From: JACCTH01 sp963761985
GTDB lineage: Bacteria; Actinomycetota; Acidimicrobiia; Spongiisociales; ZC4RG35
Assembly: GCA_963761985.1 (NCBI GenBank)
Contig: CAVXIT010000005.1
Span: 1-64,000, forward strand
Direction of reading: 5' to 3'
DNA length: 64,000 nucleotides
Each line of letters begins with the position of its first letter. The first letter of the stretch is position 1. The notes below the pieces were generated by a model that was not told the origin of the DNA, searched no databases, and saw only the letters and a program-made list of their open reading frames with translations. The translations under genes and the position numbers were made by a program. Shown in pieces: positions 41,375 to 50,128 of the stretch.

Positions 41375-42592
41375 ATGGAAACTTACGACGCATGCATCAT
41401 CGGGGGAGGTTTGATTGGGCTCGCCGTGGGACGGGCGCTCTACGAACAACGCCCGGGCTTGTCTCTCTTGATTCTCGAGAAGGAGGATCGGGTCGCCGGT
41501 CATCAGAGCGGGCATAACAGCGGTGTCATCCACTCCGGCCTCTACTACCGGCCTGGTTCGTTAAAGGCCCGGCTCGCAGTTGCCGGGGCCCGGTCCATGT
41601 ACGAGCTCTGTGCCGAGGCCGGCATCGCCCATAGCCGTTCGGGAAAACTGGTGATAGCTGCCGACCGCTCTCAGCTCCCCGCCCTCGATGAGCTCGAGCG
41701 AAGAGGAAACGCCAACGGGCTCGAGGGGCTCGGGCGGATCCGGCGCGAAGAGATCCGTGAAATTGAGCCGGCGGCGACCGGCGAATCGGCGCTCGTTGTT
41801 CCGGCAGCAGGGGTGGTCGACTTCCGGGAGGTGGCCGAATATCTCGCCCGAGGTCTGGCCGCCGCCGGTGCCACCGTCGATCTTGGCTCCCGGGTCACCC
41901 GTATCCGGGAGACAGCCACAGCTGTCGAGATTGGCGTCGACGGGTCGTCTTTTCGAAGCCGGTTGCTGGTGAATTGTGCGGGACTGCATTCAGACCGCGT
42001 CGCCCGAATGACGGGAATGACGCCCCCCGTGCAAATCATCCCGTTCCGGGGCGAGTACTACACGATGAGGGGTGGCCCGCACGTCAACGCATTGATCTAC
42101 CCGGTCCCTGATCCCCGGTTCCCATTTCTGGGAGTCCATTTCACCCGGCGGGTCGACGGCTCGGTTGAGGTCGGGCCGAATGCGCTAGTGGCGCTCGGCC
42201 GGGAGCACTACCGGGGGAGTCGCCCTAACTGGTCCGATGTCTCCGAGATGGTCCGCTACCAGGGGTTCCGTCGCCTCGCCAGGGCCAACCTGGTGCCCGG
42301 AGCCCGCGAATTCATCAACTCGAAATCGAAGCGGCTCTACTCGCGCTTGGCCGCAAGACTGGTACCCCAGCTGAGATCCGAGCATCTCGAGGCAGGCGGC
42401 GTTGGCGTGCGGGCTCAGGCCGTCGACAGTCAGGGACGCCTGGTCGACGATTTCGTGATCGAGACGACCGAGAAGGCGGTTCATGTCCTCAATGCCCCCT
42501 CCCCGGGGGCGACCGCATCGCTGGCTATCGGCGACTATGTGGCGGCCCTTACCGGCCCGCTTTTTCAGGGACGAGGAGGCCGGAATGTGTAG
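41375..42592 (+). CDS. lhgO: L-2-hydroxyglutarate oxidase-like flavoprotein (LhgO family)
   Basis: LhgO oxidises L-2-hydroxyglutarate to 2-oxoglutarate with FAD, passing electrons to quinones. The FAD motif is CIIGGGLIGLAVGRAL near residue 7, then GHQSGHNSGVIHSGLYY, the family hallmark, and later IPFRGEYYTM and FLGVHFTRRVDG. At 405 aa it is of normal length. It is the first gene of the catabolic operon. In this context the real substrate might be a different 2-hydroxy acid, which the sequence cannot decide. Confidence 0.88.
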   Translation: METYDACIIGGGLIGLAVGRALYEQRPGLSLLILEKEDRVAGHQSGHNSGVIHSGLYYRPGSLKARLAVAGARSMYELCAEAGIAHSRSGKLVIAADRSQLPALDELERRGNANGLEGLGRIRREEIREIEPAATGESALVVPAAGVVDFREVAEYLARGLAAAGATVDLGSRVTRIRETATAVEIGVDGSSFRSRLLVNCAGLHSDRVARMTGMTPPVQIIPFRGEYYTMRGGPHVNALIYPVPDPRFPFLGVHFTRRVDGSVEVGPNALVALGREHYRGSRPNWSDVSEMVRYQGFRRLARANLVPGAREFINSKSKRLYSRLAARLVPQLRSEHLEAGGVGVRAQAVDSQGRLVDDFVIETTEKAVHVLNAPSPGATASLAIGDYVAALTGPLFQGRGGRNV

Positions 42593-42599
42593 TGTCACT
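42591..42599. promoter_or_regulatory. Second copy of AGTGTCACT
   Basis: An exact repeat of the 9-bp palindrome found upstream of lhgO, located 9 bases before the next start codon. It overlaps the lhgO stop codon. It could be a second regulator site, or chance. Confidence 0.3.
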
Positions 42600-42607
42600 G
42601 TTCGGCG

Positions 42608-43490
42608 ATGGAGCAGCTTCAAACAGTGTCGTTGTTAGGCACCGGGCGGATGGGCGGGGCGATGGCCGCCACCCTGGCTCGATCCGGTTTCCCGGTCGTC
42701 CTCTGGAATCGGGATGAAACCAAAGCCAAGGTCCTCGCCTCATCCTTGGGGGTAGAGGTGGCGGGAACCGCGGAAGCGGCGGCCGCGCGGGCGGATGTGG
42801 TTCTCACCAGCCTCGCCGACGACGCGGCGGTCAAGGAGGTCTATCTAGGGAGTGAGGGAGTAGTCGCCGGGGTCGGCGCGGACTCGATCGTTATCGACAC
42901 GAGCACAGTCGATCCGCGAACCACCGAGGTTGTCGGAGCGGCGTTGGACGAAACGGGGGCCCGTTTTCTCGACTGTCCAGTTTCCGGCAGCGTCAGCACC
43001 GTCACGTCTGGCACCCTGACGATCATGGCGGGTGGCGAGGCCGATGACGTCAAGCGGGCGATGCCGGTGCTCGATGCGCTCTCGGCGCGAGTCATTCATA
43101 CCGGCGGGCGGGGGACAGGGGCCGCAACCAAGCTGGCTGTCAATGCTCTCGTGCATGGTCTGAATCTCGCCTTGTCGGAAGCACTGGTCCTCGCGGAGCG
43201 GGCCGGGATCGATCGCCGCACGGCCTACGAGGTGTTTGCCAGCGGCGCCGGGGGGGCGCCCTTCGTCCATTACAAGAGGGACGCGTTCGAGCATCCCCGA
43301 AGCGGCCGCGATCGGGTTCACTCTCGATCTGGTGGAGAAGGACCTTGAGTTGATCACCACGCTGGCGCATCGAGTCGGCGCTCCGGTGGAGCAAGCCGAG
43401 AAGGGTCTTGAAATCGTTAGACGCGCCAACGCGGCGGGCTTTGGTGAACGTGACCTCAGCGCCCTGGCGGATTTCCTGCGAGGGGCCTGA
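42608..43490 (+). CDS. 3-Hydroxyisobutyrate dehydrogenase-family oxidoreductase, frameshifted
   Basis: A beta-hydroxyacid dehydrogenase of the GarR/MmsB family, which reduces or oxidises 3-hydroxy acids with NAD(P). Visible are SLLGTGRMGGAMAATLARSG (nucleotide binding), FLDCPVSGSVSTVTSGTLTI (substrate motif) and GAATKLAVNAL with the catalytic Lys. One extra C at 43295-43298 (CCCC) breaks the frame between YKRDAFEHP and EAAAIGFTLDLVEKDLELI. Removing it restores the family C-terminus to the stop at 43488. A homopolymer sequencing error is likely. The next gene starts 2 bases on. Confidence 0.85.
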
Positions 43491-43491
43491 G

Positions 43492-44418
43492 TTGGAACGG
43501 GCCAATCACCTGGTGCGGGCATCTGCCGATCTCGAGTTCAGGACCGCCGCCGAGTTCGTCGACCACAGCGAGGGCTACACGGCGGACTCGGTTGTTTCCG
43601 AGGAAAGTGGCGGCATGCAAATGGGCTTCCGTCTTTCTCGCATCGAGCCAGGGGGAATTGTCGATGCGCATCTGCATTCCTTTGAAGAGACCTTCTACGT
43701 GATTGCGGGCGACCTGATGGTGGATCTCGCCGGCGGCACTGTGCAAGCGAGGACCGGCGACTATGGACTCTTCCCGGTCGCGACGCCGCATGCCCTGCGC
43801 AATGATTCAGCCGAGCCCGTTCTGTTCGCCGAGATGAGGGCGCCGTTGCCCAGAGCGCGATTCGGCCACGACACCTACTTCGCCGACAAGCTGGCGGCCG
43901 GTGAACCTACTCCGATCGATCCGCGGGATCCGAGGACCCGGGCCTTCGGTCACATCGAAGGCGAGAACATGGATCCAGCGATGCAGACGCAGGATCGCCT
44001 CGCCCTCAGCGCCAGTATGCGCACTGCGCTCCTCGTCTATAGCGGCATCAGCGTGAAGATGATGATCGACTCGGATCTCGGCGCCGACCTTTCGACCATG
44101 TTCATGGTCCAGTACGTGCCCGGCGGCTTCGCCGGCCCCCACGACCACCCGCTGGAAGAGGCGTACTTGATTCTCGAGGGCCAGGTGGAAGGCACTTTCG
44201 ACGGCACCGCCTACCGCTTGGGGCCGGGGGACGTCGCGTGGGCCGGCGTTGGTTGCGTCCATGAGTTCCGCAACGTTGGTGAAGGCCCGGTGCGCTGGCT
44301 CGAGACACAAGCCCCGCAGCCCCCGCGTCGACACTCCTATCGCTTCCGGCGCGATTGGACCTACCTCGAGAACGCACTCGCCCAAGGAGCCAAATCAGAA
44401 AGGTATCGGCATGATTGA
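43492..44418 (+). CDS. Bicupin-domain protein
   Basis: The 308-aa protein contains two cupin domains, at about residues 45-130 and 205-290. Each has a metal-type motif: HLHSFEETFYVIAG in the first and HDHPLEEAYLILEG in the second. Bicupins include ureidoglycine aminohydrolase, oxalate decarboxylases and dioxygenases. This one most resembles small-molecule hydrolase or isomerase types, but the reaction is unknown. TTG 43492 follows GAGGGG. The stop overlaps the downstream M24 gene. Confidence 0.82.
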   Translation: MERANHLVRASADLEFRTAAEFVDHSEGYTADSVVSEESGGMQMGFRLSRIEPGGIVDAHLHSFEETFYVIAGDLMVDLAGGTVQARTGDYGLFPVATPHALRNDSAEPVLFAEMRAPLPRARFGHDTYFADKLAAGEPTPIDPRDPRTRAFGHIEGENMDPAMQTQDRLALSASMRTALLVYSGISVKMMIDSDLGADLSTMFMVQYVPGGFAGPHDHPLEEAYLILEGQVEGTFDGTAYRLGPGDVAWAGVGCVHEFRNVGEGPVRWLETQAPQPPRRHSYRFRRDWTYLENALAQGAKSERYRHD

Positions 44419-45664
44419 GTTTCCGGTAGCGACTACCCCCGCTCCCGGCGTGATGGGAGTCGATTGGGAGTTGCGGGTCGACTTCGAGCGCTTGCGCCAG
44501 CACCGTCTCGCCCGGGTCCGACAGATGCTCGAGGAATTCGAGCTCGGCGCCGTACTGCTCTTTGAAACCTCCAACATCCGCTATGCCACCGCCACCCAGA
44601 TCGGCTACTGGGCCTTCAACAAGGGGGAGCGCTACGCGCTGGTCACCCGCGAAGGTCGGCCGCGCATCTGGGACTTCGGTTCGGCGGCCAAGGCCCACCG
44701 CCTCCAGCTGCCACACATGTACGACACGGAAAACTCCATCGGGGGCAACACCGGTCTCCAGGGAGCGATCGGACCAGAAACCGGACTCCATTGGCGCGCG
44801 GCTGCTGAGCTCAAGTCTGTGCTCGCAAGCGAGGGCCTCGCCGATGAGCCGCTCGGCGTCGATCTGGCCGAGACCGGCGTCTTTCTCGCACTCCAGGCCG
44901 AAGGGCTGAGAGTCGTCGACGGCCAGCAGGCAATGATGCGAGCCCGGGAGATCAAGAGCAACGACGAGATAGTCCTCCTCACCCAGGCCTGTGCGATGGT
45001 TGACGGCGTCTATCAGGGCATCTTCGAGATGCTCAAGCCCGGCATCCGCGAGTCTGACGTCGTTGGCTTTGCGCACGCCCGGCTGTTTGAGATGGGTTCG
45101 GAATTCGTCGAGGCCATCAACTCGATCGCGGGGGAGCGATGCAGTCCCCACCCCCACGTCTTTTCCGATCGTCTGTTACGTCCCGGCGACCAGGCCTACT
45201 TCGACATCATCCATGTCTTCAACGGCTATCGGACTTGTTATTACCGAACCTTTGTCGTGGGCCGGGCGACACAGGCACAGCACGATGCCTTTGCCAAGTC
45301 ACGAGAGTGGATGGACGCGGCGATCGACCTGGTCAAACCGGGTGCGACCACGGACCAGATCGCCCGCATCTGGCCCAAGGCCGAGGACTTTGGCTTCACT
45401 GACGAGATGGACGCATTCGGCCTGCAATTCGGACATGGGGTGGGGGTGGGGCTCCATGAGCGCCCGATCATCAGCCGGCTCAACTCGCTCCAGACCCCGG
45501 TGGAGATCCAGGAAGGAATGGTCTTCGCGCTCGAGACCTACGCCCCTGCCGGGGACGGCCGGTCGGCGGCGCGGATCGAGGAGGAAGTGGTCGTCACAGC
45601 CGACGGCTGCAAGGTGATCACCTTGTTCCCCTGCGAGGAGTTGATGGTCGCCAATGCCTACTGA
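44411..45664 (+). CDS. M24-family (creatinase/Xaa-Pro peptidase fold) protein with altered metal site
   Basis: The 417-aa protein has a creatinase N-terminal domain and a pita-bread M24 domain. Of the five usual metal ligands, Asp (AYFDIIHVF), His (FGHGVGVGLHERP), Glu (FALETYAP) and Glu (ARIEEEVVV) remain. The second Asp of the sDxtRT motif is Cys in GYRTCYYRTF. Such changes occur in non-peptidase members such as creatinase, which hydrolyses a C-N bond without metals. A role as a hydrolase or lyase of a small catabolite is plausible. It overlaps both neighbouring genes. Confidence 0.85.
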   Translation: MIEFPVATTPAPGVMGVDWELRVDFERLRQHRLARVRQMLEEFELGAVLLFETSNIRYATATQIGYWAFNKGERYALVTREGRPRIWDFGSAAKAHRLQLPHMYDTENSIGGNTGLQGAIGPETGLHWRAAAELKSVLASEGLADEPLGVDLAETGVFLALQAEGLRVVDGQQAMMRAREIKSNDEIVLLTQACAMVDGVYQGIFEMLKPGIRESDVVGFAHARLFEMGSEFVEAINSIAGERCSPHPHVFSDRLLRPGDQAYFDIIHVFNGYRTCYYRTFVVGRATQAQHDAFAKSREWMDAAIDLVKPGATTDQIARIWPKAEDFGFTDEMDAFGLQFGHGVGVGLHERPIISRLNSLQTPVEIQEGMVFALETYAPAGDGRSAARIEEEVVVTADGCKVITLFPCEELMVANAY

Positions 45665-46715
45665 CGCGCTCTACGACTACGCGCTGCGCGAGCCGCGGCT
45701 GCCCCAGCCCGTTGATGAAGGACTTGCCCAAGCCAGCATCCCGATGGAGTCGCGCCTTGAGATGTATCGCTCGCTCCAGCGACTGCGGCAGTTTGGCAAA
45801 CGGGCCCACGATCTCTTCCTCCAAAACCTGGTCAAGGGGACAACGCACCTCTCGCTCGGCCAGGAGGCGGTCGCCGCCGGTTTTGGCACGGCGATGCGTC
45901 CCGACGATTACACCTTTGCCACCTACCGGGGACATGCCCACGCCCTTTCCCGCGGAGTGGACCTCGGAGCCGCACTAGCCGAGTTGCTCGGGCGCGAAAA
46001 CGGTCTGCTCGGGGGCAAGGGGGGCTCCATGCATCTCACCGATGTCGGCAAGGGGATGATGGGGTCCTACGCAATCATCGGCGCTCACCTTTGCGTTGCC
46101 AATGGAGCGGCCTGGTCCGCGCAGATGCGAGGCAGCGGTCAGGTCGCTGTTTGTTTTTTCGGCGATGGAACCACCAACATCGGCGCGTTCCACGAGGCCC
46201 TCAATCTGGCGAAGGTCTGGTCGCTCCCGGTGGTGTTTGTCTGTGAGAACAACCTCTATATGGAGTACACGCCGATTGACGTGGTCACCGCGGTCGCGCA
46301 TCCGGCGGCGGGCCGCGCCGCCGCCTATGACCTCGACGCGATCGTGATCGACGGAAATGACCCGGACGCGGTCTATCTGGCTGCGAGCGAAGCACTAGAT
46401 CGGGCTCGTGATGGGGGCGGCCCTTCTCTGCTCGAAGCGATGACTTATCGCTCTGGGGGACATTCCCGGGCCGACCCCGGGAAGTACCGGCCGGTTACCG
46501 AAGTGGAAGCGTGGAAAGCTCGGGACCCCATTCCCATGTATCACGAAAGACTCCTCGGTCTCGGAACCCCCGAAGGCGTGTTGAGCACGATCGAACGAGA
46601 GGTGGCGGACGCAATCGAAGTTGCCACCGAGTTCGCCAAGGCGGGAGCGGAGCCGGGGGAGGGCGCTCTGCTGTCCGAGGTCTACGCCGACGGAGGAGCG
46701 CGATGGCGAAACTGA
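45654..46715 (+). CDS. TPP-dependent dehydrogenase E1 component, alpha subunit (AcoA/PdhA-like)
   Basis: The 353-aa protein is an E1 alpha subunit of the 2-oxoacid/acetoin dehydrogenase family. GGKGGSMHL and the thiamine motif GDGTTNIGAFHEALNLAKVW-NN are conserved, with YRSGGHSRADPGKYR near the end. E1 with thiamine diphosphate decarboxylates a keto compound or cleaves acetoin, then passes the acyl group to a lipoylated E2. E2 and E3 genes are not in this window. It overlaps the M24 and beta-subunit genes. Confidence 0.92.
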   Translation: MPTDALYDYALREPRLPQPVDEGLAQASIPMESRLEMYRSLQRLRQFGKRAHDLFLQNLVKGTTHLSLGQEAVAAGFGTAMRPDDYTFATYRGHAHALSRGVDLGAALAELLGRENGLLGGKGGSMHLTDVGKGMMGSYAIIGAHLCVANGAAWSAQMRGSGQVAVCFFGDGTTNIGAFHEALNLAKVWSLPVVFVCENNLYMEYTPIDVVTAVAHPAAGRAAAYDLDAIVIDGNDPDAVYLAASEALDRARDGGGPSLLEAMTYRSGGHSRADPGKYRPVTEVEAWKARDPIPMYHERLLGLGTPEGVLSTIEREVADAIEVATEFAKAGAEPGEGALLSEVYADGGARWRN

Positions 46716-47692
46716 GCTATCGCGAAGCGGTCGCCTACGGGATCGCCCAGGAGATGCGTCGCGATCCCAATCTGGTGATGTTGGGAGAGGACATCGCTGC
46801 GGCAGGAGGCGTGTTCAAGACCACGGTCGGGCTCCTCGAGGAGTTCGGACCCACCCGCGTACGGGACACTCCCATCTCAGAGCAAGCGATCATCGGCGCG
46901 GCGATGGGGGCGGCCATGACGGGCATCCCGGTGATCGCCGAGATCATGTTTTCCGATTTCCTGGCGGTGTGCTGGGACATGATTGCCAACGAAATCGCCA
47001 AGAGCCGGTACATGACCGATGGCCAGGTGAGCTTCCCGCTCGTGATCCGCACCGCCAACGGAGGGAGTGTTCGCTTTGGAGCGCAGCACAGCCAAAGCGT
47101 CGAGAACTGGGCGATGATGATCCCGGGGCTGAAAGTGGTCGCTCCCTCGACTCCCGAAGACGTGGTCGGCCTCATGGCGGCCTCGATTCGTGACCCCGAC
47201 CCGGTGATCTTCTACGAGCACAAAGGGCTCATGGCCACTTCGGCAGAGGTGCCCGATGGTGAGATCGTCGGCGAGTTAGGCGCGGCCAGGATCGTCCGGG
47301 CGGGCAGAGATGTCACGATCGCCGCCCTGGCGTTGATGGTTCCCCGGGCGCTCGAGGCCGCCGAACGGCTGGAGGCCGATGGCATTTCGGCAGAAGTGAT
47401 CGATCTGCGTTCGCTGGTGCCCCTCGACACTCACACCCTCATCGAGTCGGTGGAAAAGACGGGCCGCTTCTTCACGGTCGAAGAGAACCCGCGTCTGCTC
47501 GGATGGGGGGCCGAACTGGTGTCGATCGTCGCCGAGGAGTGCTTCTGGAACCTCGATGGGCCCTGCGTCCGTATCACCACTCCGCATATCCCCCTTCCCG
47601 CCGCCGCATCTTTGGAGGACCTCGCCCTGCCTTCGGTCGACCGGATCCAGCAAACAATCGAGAAGAGCCTCGACTCTGGTGGAGGGGCATGA
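46703..47692 (+). CDS. TPP-dependent dehydrogenase E1 component, beta subunit (AcoB/PdhB-like)
   Basis: The 329-aa protein is the E1 beta partner. It has REAVAYGIAQEMRRDPNLVM, LGEDIAAAGGVFKTT, DTPISEQAIIGAAMGAAMTG and the C-terminal transketolase domain (VIDLRSLVPLDTHTLIESV). ATG 46703 has GGAGG 6 bases upstream and overlaps the alpha gene by 13 bases. The alpha and beta subunits form the alpha2-beta2 heterotetramer. The absence of E2/E3 means they borrow these from elsewhere or act alone. Confidence 0.92.
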   Translation: MAKLSYREAVAYGIAQEMRRDPNLVMLGEDIAAAGGVFKTTVGLLEEFGPTRVRDTPISEQAIIGAAMGAAMTGIPVIAEIMFSDFLAVCWDMIANEIAKSRYMTDGQVSFPLVIRTANGGSVRFGAQHSQSVENWAMMIPGLKVVAPSTPEDVVGLMAASIRDPDPVIFYEHKGLMATSAEVPDGEIVGELGAARIVRAGRDVTIAALALMVPRALEAAERLEADGISAEVIDLRSLVPLDTHTLIESVEKTGRFFTVEENPRLLGWGAELVSIVAEECFWNLDGPCVRITTPHIPLPAAASLEDLALPSVDRIQQTIEKSLDSGGGA

Positions 47693-48984
47693 CCACGAAG
47701 TACCTCTTGCGAGGCGGCTGCGTGCTCACGATGGGCAAGGTCAACTTTGCCGAAGCCGATGTCCTTATCGAGGGCGACACCATCGCCGAGGTCGGGCCGG
47801 GGTTGAGAGCGCGGGACGCAGAGGCGATTGACGCCACCAACACCATCGTCATGCCCGGCTTTGTCGACGCCCATCGCCATGCCTGGCAATCGCTCTTCCG
47901 CAATCAAGGCCCTCTTGGATCTCTAACGGTCCTCGGTGCGCACTACGAACCGGACGATCTATACGCCGCCACGCTTGTAAGCCTTCTGGCGGCGCTTGAC
48001 GCGGGAATCACTTCCTTGGTCGATTGGTGCGACATCGCGGCCACCCAGGGCCACCTCGACGCTGCCCTCCAGGCGCATCTCGACTCCGGAATTCGCTCTG
48101 TTTTCGTGCTGGGCAAGTCAAGCGAACCAGGCGAATGGCGCAACCAGCTCGAGCAGCTGCAGAAACGTGTCGACCCGGCTGATCGAGTAATTGCCGCTGG
48201 ATCGGGCGACGTCGCCGGCCCTTCGGCGACATTCCTATCTGACTGGTCGTTTGCTCGCGAGCGCGGTCTGTCGATCCATGCCCACGCCGGAACACCCGTC
48301 ACTAATGGGGCCGAGCATGGCCTCCTCAGTGACGCGGCCGCGCAAAAGGAGTTGCGGCCCGATGTCACCTTGATCCACTGCACCCGCCTGAGTGACGGCG
48401 ATCTCTCCGCTCTGGCGTCCACGGGGGCAAAGGCCGTTATCACTCCACAGAGCGAGATGGCTACTGGGATGGGCTTTCCGCCGATGCAAAAGCTCATTGA
48501 TCGCGGCATCCGCCCCGGCCTCGGCGTCGACTCCGAGGCGACCGCTTCAGGAGACCTCTTCGCGCAGATGCGGGCGGCGATCTCACTTCAGCACGCCGTT
48601 CTCTTCGACCAGAAACTCGCGGGGAAGGCCGGAGTCCCCCGCCTGCTTTCGACGCGAGAGGTGATTCGGTCCGCAACCGTCGACGGAGCCCGTGCTTGCG
48701 GTCTTGATGCCCGAGTTGGTTCCCTTGAGCCGGGCAAGGCGGCCGACCTCATCGTTCTTCGCACCGATCGCCCGAATATTTTCCCGATCAACGATCCCAT
48801 CGGAGCGGTGGTCTGGGGGATGGACACCTCAAATATCGACTGGGTCATAGTCGCGGGAAAACCGCTGAAGCGCGCGAATGAGCTCGTCGCTGATGTCGAC
48901 CGGGCGCGTCAGCTCGCAATCAGCGCACACGAACGCGTCGCCCAAAATGCGGGGGTTCTGGCCAGCACCGGGGGCAATCAATGA
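47689..48984 (+). CDS. Amidohydrolase (ATZ/TRZ-like), standalone
   Basis: The 431-aa protein is of the TRZ/ATZ branch of the amidohydrolase superfamily, which deaminates or dechlorinates N-heterocycles. The metal ligands are HRH (DAHRHAW), His in SIHAHAGT, His in LIHCTRL and Asp in GVDSEAT. N- and C-terminal beta-sandwich parts (ADVLIEGDTIAEVGPGL, RVGSLEPGKAADLIVLRTDR) are typical. It is paralogous to the amidohydrolase half of the fusion at 53091. The substrate is unknown. ATGA overlaps on both sides couple it to E1 beta and the permease gene. Confidence 0.88.
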   Translation: MTTKYLLRGGCVLTMGKVNFAEADVLIEGDTIAEVGPGLRARDAEAIDATNTIVMPGFVDAHRHAWQSLFRNQGPLGSLTVLGAHYEPDDLYAATLVSLLAALDAGITSLVDWCDIAATQGHLDAALQAHLDSGIRSVFVLGKSSEPGEWRNQLEQLQKRVDPADRVIAAGSGDVAGPSATFLSDWSFARERGLSIHAHAGTPVTNGAEHGLLSDAAAQKELRPDVTLIHCTRLSDGDLSALASTGAKAVITPQSEMATGMGFPPMQKLIDRGIRPGLGVDSEATASGDLFAQMRAAISLQHAVLFDQKLAGKAGVPRLLSTREVIRSATVDGARACGLDARVGSLEPGKAADLIVLRTDRPNIFPINDPIGAVVWGMDTSNIDWVIVAGKPLKRANELVADVDRARQLAISAHERVAQNAGVLASTGGNQ

Positions 48985-50012
48985 CCGCAACGAGATCAGT
49001 GTCGCCGGCATTGACTTCGTTCGTTGTTGCGTCGCGTTACATGCCGGTCTATGTGGCCCTGGCCCTCCTGGTCGTGGTCGCGTCCGTCTGGGCACCTGAA
49101 ACTCTGGGGAGCGTTGCAATCCGCGCCATTGCCCCCTACGCAGCGTTGTTGGCCATCACCTCGCTTGGCCAGATGCTGGTGATCATGACCGGGGGAATCG
49201 ATCTCAGCGTCCCTGGCACGCTGACCATGGCCGCCGTAGTCACTGTGGGCGTCGGCCAGCAATCAGACGATCGGATTGGTATCGCCATCCTCACCGCGAT
49301 CGGGGTGGCGGCGCTCGTTGGACTGGTTAATGGGATTTTGATTGGGGGTCTCAAACTCAATGCGCTCATCGTCACCTTGGCTGTGGGCCAGGCGGTGATC
49401 GGCATCCTGAGCCGCTATGGGAGGTCGTTTCCCGTTCAGGCCTCGGTGCCAGACGGGCTGAACACATGGGTGACAACCCGAATCTATGGAGTCAGCCCGG
49501 TTTTCTGGATTGGTCTTCTGCTCACGATCCTTTTGGTGATCGGCTTCCGGTACACCACGGCGGGTCGCCGATTCCAAGTTGTGGGTGCCAACCCGGTTGC
49601 CGCCCATGTGGTTGGCGTGCGGGTCAATCTCAATCAGATCTCGGCCTACGTGGTGGCGGCAGTGTTCTACGCCATTGCCGGTGTGGCGGTGGCGGCGTTG
49701 CTGCGCTCGCCGGGGATTGCAGCTCAGAACCAGTACTTGCTGGGCCCGATCGCCGCAGTGGTCATTGGCGGAGCCGCATTGACCGGCGGGCTTGCCAGTC
49801 CGCTCGCCACCTTCGCGGCCGCTTTTTTCCTCACCGGCCTCAATCAGATGATGCGCACGATGGGCCTTCCAACCGCCCTCCAATTCGTCGTGTTCGGGCT
49901 CGTCATCGTCGGAGGCATGTTGATTTCGGGTGATCGGATCATCAAAGGCGTGGAGCGAGTCCTCCGCGAACGGCGACGACCGATCAAACGAGAAATGACC
50001 CCAGCGCAATAG
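48981..50012 (+). CDS. ABC transporter permease, ribose/nucleoside type (RbsC-like)
   Basis: The 343-aa protein has about 8-10 transmembrane helices of the BPD_transp_2 family, with LGQMLVIMTGGIDLSVPGTL, the RbsC hallmark, and TTAGRRFQVVGANPVAA, the cytoplasmic loop that contacts the ATPase. It forms the import channel together with the permease half of the 53091 gene, the 51511 ATPase and the 50129 binding protein. A 116-bp gap with a GAGGAGGAAG ribosome-binding site follows. Confidence 0.92.
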   Translation: MTATRSVSPALTSFVVASRYMPVYVALALLVVVASVWAPETLGSVAIRAIAPYAALLAITSLGQMLVIMTGGIDLSVPGTLTMAAVVTVGVGQQSDDRIGIAILTAIGVAALVGLVNGILIGGLKLNALIVTLAVGQAVIGILSRYGRSFPVQASVPDGLNTWVTTRIYGVSPVFWIGLLLTILLVIGFRYTTAGRRFQVVGANPVAAHVVGVRVNLNQISAYVVAAVFYAIAGVAVAALLRSPGIAAQNQYLLGPIAAVVIGGAALTGGLASPLATFAAAFFLTGLNQMMRTMGLPTALQFVVFGLVIVGGMLISGDRIIKGVERVLRERRRPIKREMTPAQ

Positions 50013-50128
50013 CCAAAAATCAAGGGCCTAAAAACCCATGGATTGAGAAAGGAGATTCGGCCACGCGACGAATCAAGATCGAAAGAAGCGAAAACCCAGG
50101 GGCGAATGGGCCCAAATCGAGGAGGAAG

